Source: an uncultured Clostridia bacterium (GTDB lineage: Bacteria; Bacillota; Clostridia; Christensenellales; Aristaeellaceae). From it: a stretch of 15,898 nucleotides of DNA. Shown piece by piece: positions 6,536 through 13,976 of the stretch (positions within the stretch are counted from its first letter, which is position 1; each line of letters opens with the position of its first letter). Made by a program: the position numbers and the translations under genes. The stretch covers positions 1-15,898 of the forward strand of contig CALGBY010000094.1 of assembly GCA_937886445.1 (NCBI GenBank), written 5' to 3'. The notes beneath the pieces were generated by a model. The model did no database searches and was not told the origin of the DNA. It saw only the letters and a program-made list of their open reading frames with translations.

Positions 6536-8239
6536 TCACTCCTCGGAAATGCAATATCCCTTCGGCAATAATAAACCACAGTTTATGCCTTTTTGCAAGA
6601 GGATCCTGTTTCCGAGTTCACAGAAAGCACCGTTCTCCCCCATGTTGATGGCGATCCTGATCCGCTGTGAACCGCAGCTCCTCCTGTACACATAAAGGCC
6701 GTCCGCCGCCATCAGGGTCTCAAAGCTCCCGTGTGTCAGCGCTTCATTTGTTTTCCTCAGTTCAATCAAGTCAGCATAGACCTTTTCAAGCGGTGAGGAG
6801 GAACGCCACGCCATCGGTTTTCTGTATTCCTGTTCGCTTTTCCCGGTCATTCCTTTTTCATCGCCGTAAAACACGCAGGGCATACCGGGAAATGTCATCT
6901 GAAACACAATGGCGGCCTCCATCCTGTCCGTGTCCTCTCCGCATAATGTCAGGAAGCGGCATACATCATGCCCGTCCAGCAGGTTGAGCTGCGCTTCGGT
7001 CGCCTGGCAGGAATACCGCATCAGCAGTCCGCTGATCCTCAGATCAAATTCTTCGGCAGTAAGGATCCCCTCGGCAAAAAACTGGGTGCAGAATCTGCGA
7101 AAATCATAGTTCATCGCGGAATCGAGCATATCCCCGTTCATATAGTGCTCCGCGTTCTCCCAGATCTCGCCGATGATCATCGCCTCGGGATCTTCCTTTT
7201 TCACCGCTTTTCTGAAAGCCCTGAGAAAACCGTCATCCAGCTCGTTCGCTACATCCAGCCTCCAGCCGTCCACATGGTATTCGCGGATCCATTTTGCGCC
7301 GATCCGGCAGAAGTAATCCTTCAGTGCTTCGCACGCGGTGTTAGTCTTGGGCATTTCGGCAACATATGAAAAGCAGACATATCCCGGTTCTTCACCGTCT
7401 TCAGGCAGGGTCAGCGGGTCCGGAAGCTGATAAAACCAGTCATAGTACTCACTGGCCCTTCCGTTTTGCAGCACATCCTGAAAGAAGGGGTGCTCCCTGC
7501 TGATATGATTGAACACACCGTCTATGATGATACGGATCCCCCTTTCGTGAGCAGCCTCGACCAGATTTCTGAAATCCTCATCCGTACCGAAGCAGGGATC
7601 GATATGTTCATAATCCAGCAGATCATATTTATGATACGCGCCCGCGGCAAACACCGGGTTCAGGTATATGCAGTTGCATCCCATCAGGCGGATATGATCA
7701 AGGTTCTGAATGATGCCGTTGATCGTTCCGCCGTATGTGGATACGCTCGGATGTCCGTGATAATCAAGTGCCCTGCCCGTACATGATATGGCGTTCCTTC
7801 CATCCGCGAAGCTGTCCGGAAAAATATTGTATACGACCGCTTCCCGTGCCCAGGAGGGGATCCTGTGGATATCCGCCTTATGGTTGAAGGGGTACTGGAA
7901 GTATTCCGCGCGTTCAATGCACGCGCCGTTCTTCTCAAACACATCCCCCGCATAGCGGCATTCCTCTTCCCCGTCCCGCAGAAGAAAATAGTAGGCGATC
8001 CTCTGCCAGCGGGTCTCAAGCGTATATTCATACCAGTCATAAAGCATATCGCGGCGCACAAGCGGCATATCCGCCGCCGTAAAAGGCAGTTCGGAGGACA
8101 TATCCGCTCTGTCCGCGTAATAGAATGTGACCGAGCGCAGATCTCCGCGCGCGGTGCGCAGTCTGAACACCATGTGTGTCTCATCCAGCGCAAAAGCAAA
8201 TTCGCTCCTTGGTCTGTGAAGGATCGAGGCGTAATGCAT
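6536..8239 (-). CDS. GH13 alpha-glucan hydrolase, neopullulanase/cyclomaltodextrinase type
   Basis: Glycoside hydrolase family 13 enzyme, 567 aa, without a signal peptide, so cytoplasmic. An N-terminal beta-sandwich (about 1-115, CBM34-like) precedes the catalytic barrel. Conserved regions are visible: DGVFNH (240-245), GWRLDVANE with nucleophile Asp329, IIGEIW with acid/base Glu358, and LDGHD with Asp425 (usually LDSHD in relatives). A short C-terminal beta domain ends the protein. This architecture matches cyclomaltodextrinases, neopullulanases and maltogenic amylases, which cleave imported maltodextrins or cyclodextrins inside the cell; I cannot separate these from sequence alone. The ATG at 8239 starts 5 nt after the permease stop. 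In-frame sequence to 8347 lies inside the permease gene and is rejected. Confidence 0.93.
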   Translation of the reverse strand: MHYASILHRPRSEFAFALDETHMVFRLRTARGDLRSVTFYYADRADMSSELPFTAADMPLVRRDMLYDWYEYTLETRWQRIAYYFLLRDGEEECRYAGDVFEKNGACIERAEYFQYPFNHKADIHRIPSWAREAVVYNIFPDSFADGRNAISCTGRALDYHGHPSVSTYGGTINGIIQNLDHIRLMGCNCIYLNPVFAAGAYHKYDLLDYEHIDPCFGTDEDFRNLVEAAHERGIRIIIDGVFNHISREHPFFQDVLQNGRASEYYDWFYQLPDPLTLPEDGEEPGYVCFSYVAEMPKTNTACEALKDYFCRIGAKWIREYHVDGWRLDVANELDDGFLRAFRKAVKKEDPEAMIIGEIWENAEHYMNGDMLDSAMNYDFRRFCTQFFAEGILTAEEFDLRISGLLMRYSCQATEAQLNLLDGHDVCRFLTLCGEDTDRMEAAIVFQMTFPGMPCVFYGDEKGMTGKSEQEYRKPMAWRSSSPLEKVYADLIELRKTNEALTHGSFETLMAADGLYVYRRSCGSQRIRIAINMGENGAFCELGNRILLQKGINCGLLLPKGYCISEE

Positions 8240-8244
8240 CCTGA

Positions 8245-9099
8245 TCACCCTTTCGTCGCGCCGCCGGTCACACCGGCGACATAGTATTTCTGAAGCCTGA
8301 TAAACAGAAGAACAATCGGAACGGCAACAACGACGGAGCCTGCGCAAAAGACCGTATAGTAATGGTAGATATTGGCTTTATCCACCATCGTATACAGGCC
8401 CTTCGCCACCGTATAGTTGGCGTAATTGTCCTTCATGATCACCGAAACAAAGATGAAGTCCACCCAGGGGGCAATAAACGCGTTGATGGCCGTGTTGACC
8501 ACGATGGGCTTTGAATTGGGCAGGATGATACGCCAGAAGATGGTATTTTTTGTCGCTCCATCCAGCGTTGCCGCTTCATCGAGCGATTTGGGGATCGTAT
8601 CAAAAAAGCCCTTCGCGATGTAGTAGTTCAGCGCCGCCCCGCCGGAGTAGACCAGAATCAGCGCGAGCAGCGTCTGGTCAAGACCGATCGCCTTCATAAA
8701 ATGATAGATGGCGATCATGCTCATAAAGCCCGGAAACATACCCAGCACAAGCGAGATATTCATAAACAGCTTACGGCTTTTGAAGCGGATCCTTGAATAG
8801 ACATACGCGACCATCAGCGTAAGCACCGTAGTGATCGCGCAGCTGCAGCACGCGACAAACAGCGTGTTCAAAAACCAGCGCGGAAAGTTGAACAGACGGG
8901 TATCGGTAAAAAGCCGGATATAGTTATCGAAAGTAAACTCCCTCGGCCACAGATACGGCGTGTAAGCGCCCGGCTCCTTTCTCAGTGACGAGATCACAAG
9001 CCAGAAAACGGGCAGCATCCACAGGAGGGACAGAAAGGTCAGCAGCGTGTGCAGTGTCAGGGATGTGCGCAGTCTGCGGCGGTTTATATGCTTTTTCAT
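8245..9099 (-). CDS. MalG/GanQ-type sugar ABC transporter permease
   Basis: Inner-membrane permease of a carbohydrate ABC importer, 284 aa with six hydrophobic helices, family-typical. The EAA loop that docks the ATPase is seen as KSLDEAATLDGATKNTIFWRIILP (roughly 169-192). The C terminus QKYYVAGVTGGATKG matches the MalG pattern. The ATG at 9099 overlaps the upstream permease stop as ATGA and has AAGGAGGATAT upstream. It pairs with the MalF-like protein. No ATPase is present in the operon, as in many Gram-positive systems that share one MsmK/MalK-type ATPase. Confidence 0.94.
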   Translation of the reverse strand: MKKHINRRRLRTSLTLHTLLTFLSLLWMLPVFWLVISSLRKEPGAYTPYLWPREFTFDNYIRLFTDTRLFNFPRWFLNTLFVACCSCAITTVLTLMVAYVYSRIRFKSRKLFMNISLVLGMFPGFMSMIAIYHFMKAIGLDQTLLALILVYSGGAALNYYIAKGFFDTIPKSLDEAATLDGATKNTIFWRIILPNSKPIVVNTAINAFIAPWVDFIFVSVIMKDNYANYTVAKGLYTMVDKANIYHYYTVFCAGSVVVAVPIVLLFIRLQKYYVAGVTGGATKG

Positions 9100-10448
9100 T
9101 GAAACATATCCTCCTTCCTGACAGCGGCCGATCTGTTATAGACGGTGAGCGAGCAAACAGACACGATCATGAAAATGAATATGCCTATCGTGGAAGCCAG
9201 CGCGTAATCATGCTGATCCACCGTCAGCTTATACAGCCAGGTCACAAGCAGATCCGTCTTGCCCGCCTGATAGTAATTCAGTGATGCCGGGCCGCCGGCA
9301 GTAAGCAGGTAGATCACATTGAAATTGTTGATATTTCCGACAAATGTGGTGATCGTTGCCGGCGTGGTCACAAAAACCATATAGGGAAGCGTGATGTTCA
9401 GAAACTTGCGCACCGGCCCCGCTCCGTCCATCTCCGCGCTCTCGTACAGCTCATCCGGGATGTTCATCAGCACGCCGGAAAAGGTCATCATCGTGTAAGG
9501 GATGCCGATCCACATGTTGACGATGATCACCACGATCCTCGCCAGCGTCGGATCGGTCAGAAAAGGCAGCGGCGTATCGATGATATGCAGCTCCGTCAGC
9601 AATACATTGATCGCTCCTGTCGGTTCCAGCGCCCGTGATACAAGCAGCAGACTTACAAACTGGGGTATGGCGATGGGAATGATAAACCATGTACGCCACA
9701 TTTTCTTCAGCCGTACAGCCTTATTGTTGATCAGCAGGGCAAGCAGCATGCCGAAGATATAGTTGGTAAAGGTCGCAAAAACGGCCCAGACAGCGGTCCA
9801 CAGCAATATGCCCCGGAATGTCGCCGTCTTGAGCGGGCTTCCGAGGAAAATATCCGTAACATTGTTCAGACCCGTCCATGTAAACAGGTTTCCGGGCGGC
9901 TGATGGGTCGAATCAAAGTTCGTGAAAGCGATCAGGATCATGAACACGATCGGAAGCACTGTAAAGGCCGCCAGAGACAGCATGGGAGCGAACATCAGCG
10001 TTACATGAAAACGCCCGTCCAGCAAAGAAGCGGCATCCTGCATGAAGGAGGAAGGCTTTTTCCCCTGTTTCCTGCATTCATACGCTTTTCCCGCGCTTTT
10101 CATATTCAGATACCACACCCACAGATACAGAAGGATAAACGCGATGGTCAGCACGCTGAAAAGCAGGATCAGCATGCTGTTGTCGCCGGGGACCCGGCGG
10201 TAGATCTGCGCCGCCTCATCCCATACCTTTTTCTGCGCGTTTTCTCCCAGTGTGCCGATATGGCTCAAATACTTCAAGCCAAAGCCGGTAAAATAAACGA
10301 TGGACAGCACCTGAAACACCAGATAAAGAAGTCCCTTTATGATCTGTCCGTTCAGCAGACTGCCGGCACCCATGATCAGGCAGGACACCCTGACACGCCA
10401 GTCTCCGTGCCGGATGAGAGATACAAGATCATGCACCGTCTTCCTCAT
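9096..10448 (-). CDS. MalF/GanP-type sugar ABC transporter permease
   Basis: The larger permease partner, 450 aa. It has an N-terminal extension with extra hydrophobic helices (about 30-55 and 85-110) before the main permease core, as in MalF/GanP proteins of Firmicutes. The EAA loop reads DELYESAEMDGAGPVRKFLNITLP, and NNFNVIYLLTAGGP is a strong MalF-type motif. The ATG at 10448 has AAAGGAGGA about 10 nt upstream; a longer reading to 10550 would run through the intercistronic hairpin and is unlikely. The neighbours (binding protein, MalG-like permease, amylase) point to maltodextrin import. Confidence 0.94.
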   Translation of the reverse strand: MRKTVHDLVSLIRHGDWRVRVSCLIMGAGSLLNGQIIKGLLYLVFQVLSIVYFTGFGLKYLSHIGTLGENAQKKVWDEAAQIYRRVPGDNSMLILLFSVLTIAFILLYLWVWYLNMKSAGKAYECRKQGKKPSSFMQDAASLLDGRFHVTLMFAPMLSLAAFTVLPIVFMILIAFTNFDSTHQPPGNLFTWTGLNNVTDIFLGSPLKTATFRGILLWTAVWAVFATFTNYIFGMLLALLINNKAVRLKKMWRTWFIIPIAIPQFVSLLLVSRALEPTGAINVLLTELHIIDTPLPFLTDPTLARIVVIIVNMWIGIPYTMMTFSGVLMNIPDELYESAEMDGAGPVRKFLNITLPYMVFVTTPATITTFVGNINNFNVIYLLTAGGPASLNYYQAGKTDLLVTWLYKLTVDQHDYALASTIGIFIFMIVSVCSLTVYNRSAAVRKEDMFQ

Positions 10449-10534
10449 TGTTATCTGTCCTCCTTTGTATGAAGTGCCGATCGCAGTAAACTGCCGTACT
10501 GTGATCCCCGTAGGCAAAGACTCAGAATACCTTG

Positions 10535-10567
10535 AAAAGGCTGCCAGCAATATGTTGGCAGCCTTTT
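10535..10567 (-). terminator. Intercistronic hairpin between binding protein and permease genes
   Basis: A perfect 12-bp stem (AAAAGGCTGCCA at 10535-10546 with its complement at 10556-10567) and a 9-nt loop lie 15 nt after the binding-protein stop. The trailing run is only TTTTC on the minus strand, so read-through is expected. This probably raises binding-protein mRNA relative to permease mRNA, by partial termination or by protecting the 3' end. Confidence 0.8.
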
Positions 10568-10582
10568 CCGGAACAGTTCAGA

Positions 10583-11758
10583 TCACTGAGCGACAGTCTG
10601 AGCTACCCACTGATCCAGCAGTGTCTGCAGATCATTCTGTTCATTCGCGATCAGCTCGTTGCCGAAGGCCGTTGCGGGAGTCCAGAAATCACCGATGATC
10701 AGCTGGGTGATCGCGTATTCACTCTGCGCGGCAAGCGCGGCCAGAGCGGGATCGGCGGCGATCATATCGCTGGAAGCGGCATTGATGTTGGAGGGGCCAT
10801 AGCCGCGCACTTCGAAGCGGCGCAGCTGTGAAGCTTCCCCGGTCAGGAATTCCGCCAGCTGCATGGCCTCAACAGGCTGAGCGGACTGGGTATTGACACC
10901 CAGGATCTTGCATCCGCCAAAGGATCCCATCTGCACCTGTTCACCGGCGCAGGTATAGGTGGGCAGCTTGCAGGCAGCGTAGTTATCGCCAAGGCGTTCC
11001 TTCACCGCATCCGCCACCCAGGTGCCGCACACACCGGCACAAACGCTGTCACCGATCGTACCGGTAAGAACATTCTGATCGCCGGGCAGGAAGGCGGGAT
11101 GGTTGCACATCGCCTGAACCGCTTCAGCGGCGGCCAGACCGCGCTCGCTGTTAAAATCGCACACCTGACGGCCGGCTTCATCCAGCGTGATCGTGCAGCC
11201 GTTTCCGATGAAGAAGGAAGCAAGGTACCAGCCGTTGGCCACATCAAAATTGAACTGCTTTCCGGCCTTTTCAGCTGCCGCGAGAATACCGTCAAGCGTT
11301 TTCACATCCTCCTCAGTCAGAACGGACTTATCATAGAACAGAAAATATCCGTTATCGGAGGTTTCGGGATAGCCATAGAGCACACCCTGATAGGTAGCCG
11401 CGTTGATAGAGCCCTGGCTGTTCGCGTGAATGATCTGATCCTGATTGCGGGTCACCTCGTACAACGCGTCCGCCTGCACCAGACGGATCAGCTGGTCATC
11501 GGGATAGACAAACACATCGGCAGCCGCGGCCGGATCTTCAAGATAGCGCGCGGACGCGTCCGCAGTTCCCACAACACCGTATTCAAAGGTATAGGTGTTT
11601 TCGGGATGCGCGGCGGCATAGGCTTCGCACAGTTCCTTCAAAAGTTCCTGATCTTCCTGTCCGTCCCAGATCTTCAGCGTCACGTTTTCAGCCTGCGCAG
11701 CGCAAAGGACAGAGAGGAGAAGCATTACCGCGATGACAAGAGAAAGAGTTTTTTTCAT
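10583..11758 (-). CDS. Extracellular sugar-binding protein of the ABC importer
   Basis: Solute-binding protein of the carbohydrate (MalE-like) type, 391 aa. Residues 1-23 are a signal peptide (MKKTLSLVIAVMLLLSVLCA, then AQA) with the mature chain beginning ENVTLKIWDGQED. The motif LKIWDGQ and the aromatic-rich segments NGYFLFYDKS and GTWVADAVKE fit maltodextrin-type binding proteins. Cys19 is preceded by Leu, so this is not a proper lipobox; cleavage by signal peptidase I is predicted, unlike the lipoproteins most Gram-positives use. The ATG at 11758 has AGGAGG 8 nt upstream. It is the first gene of the operon, behind a consensus promoter, and is followed by a hairpin. Confidence 0.92.
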   Translation of the reverse strand: MKKTLSLVIAVMLLLSVLCAAQAENVTLKIWDGQEDQELLKELCEAYAAAHPENTYTFEYGVVGTADASARYLEDPAAAADVFVYPDDQLIRLVQADALYEVTRNQDQIIHANSQGSINAATYQGVLYGYPETSDNGYFLFYDKSVLTEEDVKTLDGILAAAEKAGKQFNFDVANGWYLASFFIGNGCTITLDEAGRQVCDFNSERGLAAAEAVQAMCNHPAFLPGDQNVLTGTIGDSVCAGVCGTWVADAVKERLGDNYAACKLPTYTCAGEQVQMGSFGGCKILGVNTQSAQPVEAMQLAEFLTGEASQLRRFEVRGYGPSNINAASSDMIAADPALAALAAQSEYAITQLIIGDFWTPATAFGNELIANEQNDLQTLLDQWVAQTVAQ

Positions 11759-11805
11759 TGTGATACCTCCTGTTCAGCAGTTCTCTCACTGCTTTTGTTG
11801 GTGCT

Positions 11806-11834
11806 ATTATTTCACCGCGGGCATTTTGTGTCAA
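11806..11834 (-). promoter_or_regulatory. Sigma-A promoter of the maltodextrin operon
   Basis: On the minus strand, a perfect -35 TTGACA (11834-11829), a 17-nt spacer and -10 AATAAT (11811-11806) give an expected start near 11799, about 40 nt ahead of the binding-protein ATG. A LacI-type palindrome lies 11 nt upstream of the -35 box. Confidence 0.87.
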
Positions 11835-11845
11835 CGAAAATCAAG

Positions 11846-11857
11846 GAAAGCGTTTTC
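11846..11857. promoter_or_regulatory. LacI/CcpA-type operator upstream of the maltodextrin promoter
   Basis: GAAAGCGTTTTC is centred on CG and resembles LacI-family and cre sites. It lies within a wider inverted repeat, ACGAAAA (11834-11840) with TTTTCGT (11853-11859). Its position just upstream of -35 allows control by the operon's own regulator or by CcpA; sequence alone cannot decide which. Confidence 0.6.
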
Positions 11858-11900
11858 GTAAACGGAGCGATCACGATCCTTCTGCATGAAAATACTCAAA

Positions 11901-11949
11901 AACAAAAAAGCCTGTGGTCCGTTTCTGCTTTCAACGGATCAATGCAGGC
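11901..11949 (-). terminator. Intrinsic terminator, minus strand
   Basis: A stem made of GCCTG/CAGGC (11910-11914 with 11945-11949) and an inner CCGTT/AACGG is followed on the minus strand by TTTTTTGTTTTTG. It ends transcription arriving from the right, yet the nearest minus-strand gene ends at 12219, about 270 nt away. It also insulates the maltodextrin promoter. Confidence 0.8.
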
Positions 11950-11960
11950 AAAATATTTGC

Positions 11961-11976
11961 ATAGAAGCGTTTCTAT
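11961..11976. promoter_or_regulatory. Second LacI-type palindrome
   Basis: ATAGAAGCGTTTCTAT is a 16-bp palindrome with two central mismatches and the same GCGT centre as the site at 11846. It lies about 115 bp upstream of that site, beyond the terminator, so it could be an auxiliary operator for looping; it may also be chance. Confidence 0.4.
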
Positions 11977-12218
11977 CGCGGTGCAGGCTATTTCGTTATC
12001 GTCTGAAATATTTATTGCCGGCTGCTGTGCGGCAAAAACAGCCGCGGCAAAGCGGATGACAGGGCTTGCAGGCAGGATATGCATTGCGGGATACGGTTTC
12101 TTCTGATGCACAAAACAGCGCGTATCAGCAGCAAAACCTCCTGCTCTATCACATATCCGGCATTGTATTTAAATCAGCTGCCTGTATGCTATTTGTCCTC
12201 ATTATCACGCAAAGCGGT
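11977..12218. other. Gene-poor region between terminator and NlpC/P60-like gene
   Basis: I see no credible gene here. Frames on both strands lack a start with a well-placed ribosome binding site; an AGGAGG on the minus strand near 12138 is followed only by a TTG two bases away that opens a 38-codon frame with no recognisable features. The stretch may be a long 3' untranslated region, decayed sequence, or a small RNA ending at the 11901-11949 terminator. Confidence 0.4.
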
Positions 12219-12644
12219 TCAATCCGGTTTCTGACTCAGCACACGCTTCAAAGGCACCCAGCCGATATACCCCGGGTGATCCCCTGTCAGCGCCGTCAGA
12301 TGCTCTATATCACGGTAGTGATCGATCCGTATCCTGTCCCACGCGTGAATGATCTGCCCGTCACCGGGGCAGATACCGCAATGTTCCCAGTTTACGGGGC
12401 CATTTTCGCTCAAGCAAAGGCAGTCATAAAAGACAAAGGCTCCCCTTTCGGGATCACCTGTCCGGAGCGCGTCACTATACATTTCACAGGATTCCTTTGC
12501 GCTGTCACCGCCGAATATTTCTATATCGTATCCCTTTTCAAGCGCGTCCTCAATAAACGACAGGCACCATCCGGCATATTCCGCGTTTCCGAATTTTCCC
12601 ATCGCCCATTCGATCATGTTATTGACTGTTTCTTCAATTCTCAT
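12219..12644 (-). CDS. NlpC/P60-superfamily-like small protein
   Basis: A 141-aa cytoplasmic-looking protein with no signal peptide or membrane segment. The arrangement fits a papain-like NlpC/P60 (or CHAP-related) fold: a Cys at the start of a helix (AEYAGWCLSFIEDAL, Cys27) and, after a strand (RGAFVFYDC), WEHCGICPGDGQIIHAWD with His88 as the probable second catalytic residue. Such proteins cleave amide bonds in peptidoglycan or other substrates; the substrate here is unknown. The ATG at 12644 has AGGAG 7 nt upstream; a TTG at 12668 is possible but has no ribosome binding site. A small mobile-type element separates it from the GNAT gene upstream, from whose promoter it may be read. Confidence 0.65.
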   Translation of the reverse strand: MRIEETVNNMIEWAMGKFGNAEYAGWCLSFIEDALEKGYDIEIFGGDSAKESCEMYSDALRTGDPERGAFVFYDCLCLSENGPVNWEHCGICPGDGQIIHAWDRIRIDHYRDIEHLTALTGDHPGYIGWVPLKRVLSQKPD

Positions 12645-12672
12645 ATTCTTTCTCCTCTGCCACATCAAACTA

Positions 12673-12832
12673 AGGTGTGTCTCTAAAATGAGGAATGTGC
12701 AGTTTCAAGCAGATTTTCCGTCAGTTCAAGGCGAAGAACCGAAGGTTTACTGGAGGTAAATCGAGGTTCGACAACGCAGAAATGACGGAAAAGATGCTGA
12801 AAATGCATCGTTTTGAATTTAGAAACACACCC
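12673..12832. repeat. 160-bp TA-flanked inverted-repeat element (family B)
   Basis: The ends read AGGTGTGTCTCTAAA at 12673 and, from the other strand at 12832, GGGTGTGTTTCTAAA (13 of 15 identical). TA flanks both sides (12671-12672 and 12833-12834), as expected for a TA target duplication of the IS630/Tc1-mariner kind. Inside are nested arms, TTTTCCGTCA with TGACGGAAAA, and a core at 12741-12762 that matches 43-64 of the family A copy at 21 of 22 positions. The element is non-coding and MITE-like. Its right end completes the TAG stop codon of the GNAT gene. Confidence 0.85.
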
Positions 12833-13371
12833 TATATGATCAGTATAGTTTCCCGTTTACGCAGATCACATTCCATTTGAATATCACAGGGTTCCTTTTC
12901 GGCAAATTCCGGTATCGGATGTCTGCTGGGCTCAAAGCCCATCGCCATGTAAAACCGTATGGTTTCCTCAGCGGAACAGCAGGACGCGTACAGCGCTTCC
13001 GCTCCCGTCTTTTTCGCGTAATCAGCGGCGTTTTCAAGCAGCAGCCGCCCGATCCCCTGCCGCCTGTGATCGCGGGAAACTTGATAGCTGTCGATGATCA
13101 TTCTGTTCCTGTTCAGTTCAGGGATCAGCATGATCTCCCCCACGACTGTGTCGCCCTCAAACGCGCAGAAGGTAATGTATTTTCCGGACAGGATCTCCGC
13201 TGCCTTTTCCCGCCTCCTTTCGGCAGACCAGTCTTCTGTAAAGTACAGTTCCTTCAAAACAAGCCCGCCGTTTTCAAGACGGTAGACATGATGCACCTCC
13301 TGAAAACGGTCGAACAGATCCATAGACGCTTCGCCAAAGCAGTTTCTGTCCGCCCTTTTGATCTCGATCAT
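12832..13371 (-). CDS. GNAT-family N-acetyltransferase
   Basis: An acetyl-CoA-dependent acetyltransferase, 179 aa. The central GNAT motif is clear: a strand ending DSYQVSRDH, then RRQGIGRLLLENAADYAKKTG (about 103-123), the Q/RxxGxG/A acetyl-CoA pyrophosphate loop, followed by a C-terminal region typical of the fold (AEALYASCCSAEETIRFYMAMGFEPS). The acceptor substrate cannot be deduced. The ATG at 13371 has AAAGGGG upstream. It is transcribed from the consensus promoter at 13528-13556 through a ~150-nt leader. The last base of its TAG stop codon belongs to the family B element, so the original C terminus may have been altered by the insertion. Confidence 0.9.
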   Translation of the reverse strand: MIEIKRADRNCFGEASMDLFDRFQEVHHVYRLENGGLVLKELYFTEDWSAERRREKAAEILSGKYITFCAFEGDTVVGEIMLIPELNRNRMIIDSYQVSRDHRRQGIGRLLLENAADYAKKTGAEALYASCCSAEETIRFYMAMGFEPSRHPIPEFAEKEPCDIQMECDLRKRETILII

Positions 13372-13521
13372 TCTATGCCCCTTTCACCCTGTTTGCCGCT
13401 TCGAAAAATCGCAGCTTCACGGCATCAGACGGCAAACGGGCTTATCTGCCCCGCTTCCGCCCGCTTAGCCTATCTGCATGAAGCTGATATTTCCCGCGAT
13501 CAGAAATGTGACCGCAAGTTC
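13372..13521 (-). other. Untranslated leader of the GNAT gene
   Basis: About 150 nt lie between the predicted start of transcription and the ATG. They include a perfect 8-bp inverted repeat (GTTTGCCG at 13391-13398 with CGGCAAAC at 13430-13437) and a G-rich stretch near 13440-13470. I see no T-box, known riboswitch consensus or meaningful leader peptide. Confidence 0.35.
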
Positions 13522-13527
13522 ATATCT

Positions 13528-13556
13528 GTTATAGAGCATAGTACACCGCCTGTCAA
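13528..13556 (-). promoter_or_regulatory. Sigma-A promoter of the GNAT gene
   Basis: On the minus strand a perfect -35 TTGACA (13556-13551), a 17-nt spacer and -10 TATAAC (13533-13528) are seen, with transcription expected to begin near 13521. Confidence 0.82.
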
Positions 13557-13641
13557 CGGAAAACCGTGTTCAGGATACTCTGCCTGCAAACAGCAGGCAC
13601 AGGCAACTGCATTACGGTGCGCAAGACATGAAATGACTGCC

Positions 13642-13670
13642 TTGACATACGAACGAACGTTCACTATAAT
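13642..13670 (+). promoter_or_regulatory. Perfect consensus promoter with a palindrome in its spacer
   Basis: TTGACA (13642-13647), a 17-nt spacer and TATAAT (13665-13670) match the sigma-A consensus exactly. The spacer contains GAACGTTC (13655-13662), preceded by another GAAC, which is the kind of operator used by TetR-family repressors. No gene with a credible start follows for about 300 nt; the next is the XRE-type regulator at 13977. Confidence 0.85.
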
Positions 13671-13976
13671 CAAATCAACAAGAAAGCAAAAACACGGTAT
13701 TGATCTGTACAGAAAGCAGGAGCATCGAACACAAAATAATTCATCATCGATATCCATTTCAATAACTGCATTAAAAAGCCGTGATCCTGTCTCAGGCTGT
13801 GCCAGATACACTGATACCATAAATATCCGCGTCATCATCGCGCAACCTGCGGTTGCGAAGGCTGAAAAAAGAGCATACAGAAGTTGGTGGATATGACATC
13901 CATTTTCCTGTATACTGTACCAGCGGCGCAAAGAACGGAACCGGTCCCACAACAGAACAAAATAAGGAGAATCAAT
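13671..13976. other. Region downstream of the consensus promoter, no gene seen
   Basis: The plus-strand frame open through here has no start codon with a ribosome binding site, and the minus-strand frame 13952-13500 runs against two promoters and resembles no family. A weak -10 (TATACT near 13913) could serve the regulator that follows. The stretch may be a long 5' untranslated region or the remains of a lost gene. Confidence 0.4.

Noticed and set aside
11896..12111. 71-codon minus-strand frame near the isolated terminator
   Set aside because: It starts with GTG without a nearby ribosome binding site, and its end runs through the terminator hairpin and T-run.
12877..13896. Long plus-strand frame across the GNAT gene
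   Set aside because: It is the antisense shadow of a clear GNAT protein and has no ribosome binding site.
13500..13952. 150-codon minus-strand frame, cysteine-rich
   Set aside because: It covers two consensus promoters, has no ribosome binding site and no resemblance to a protein family.
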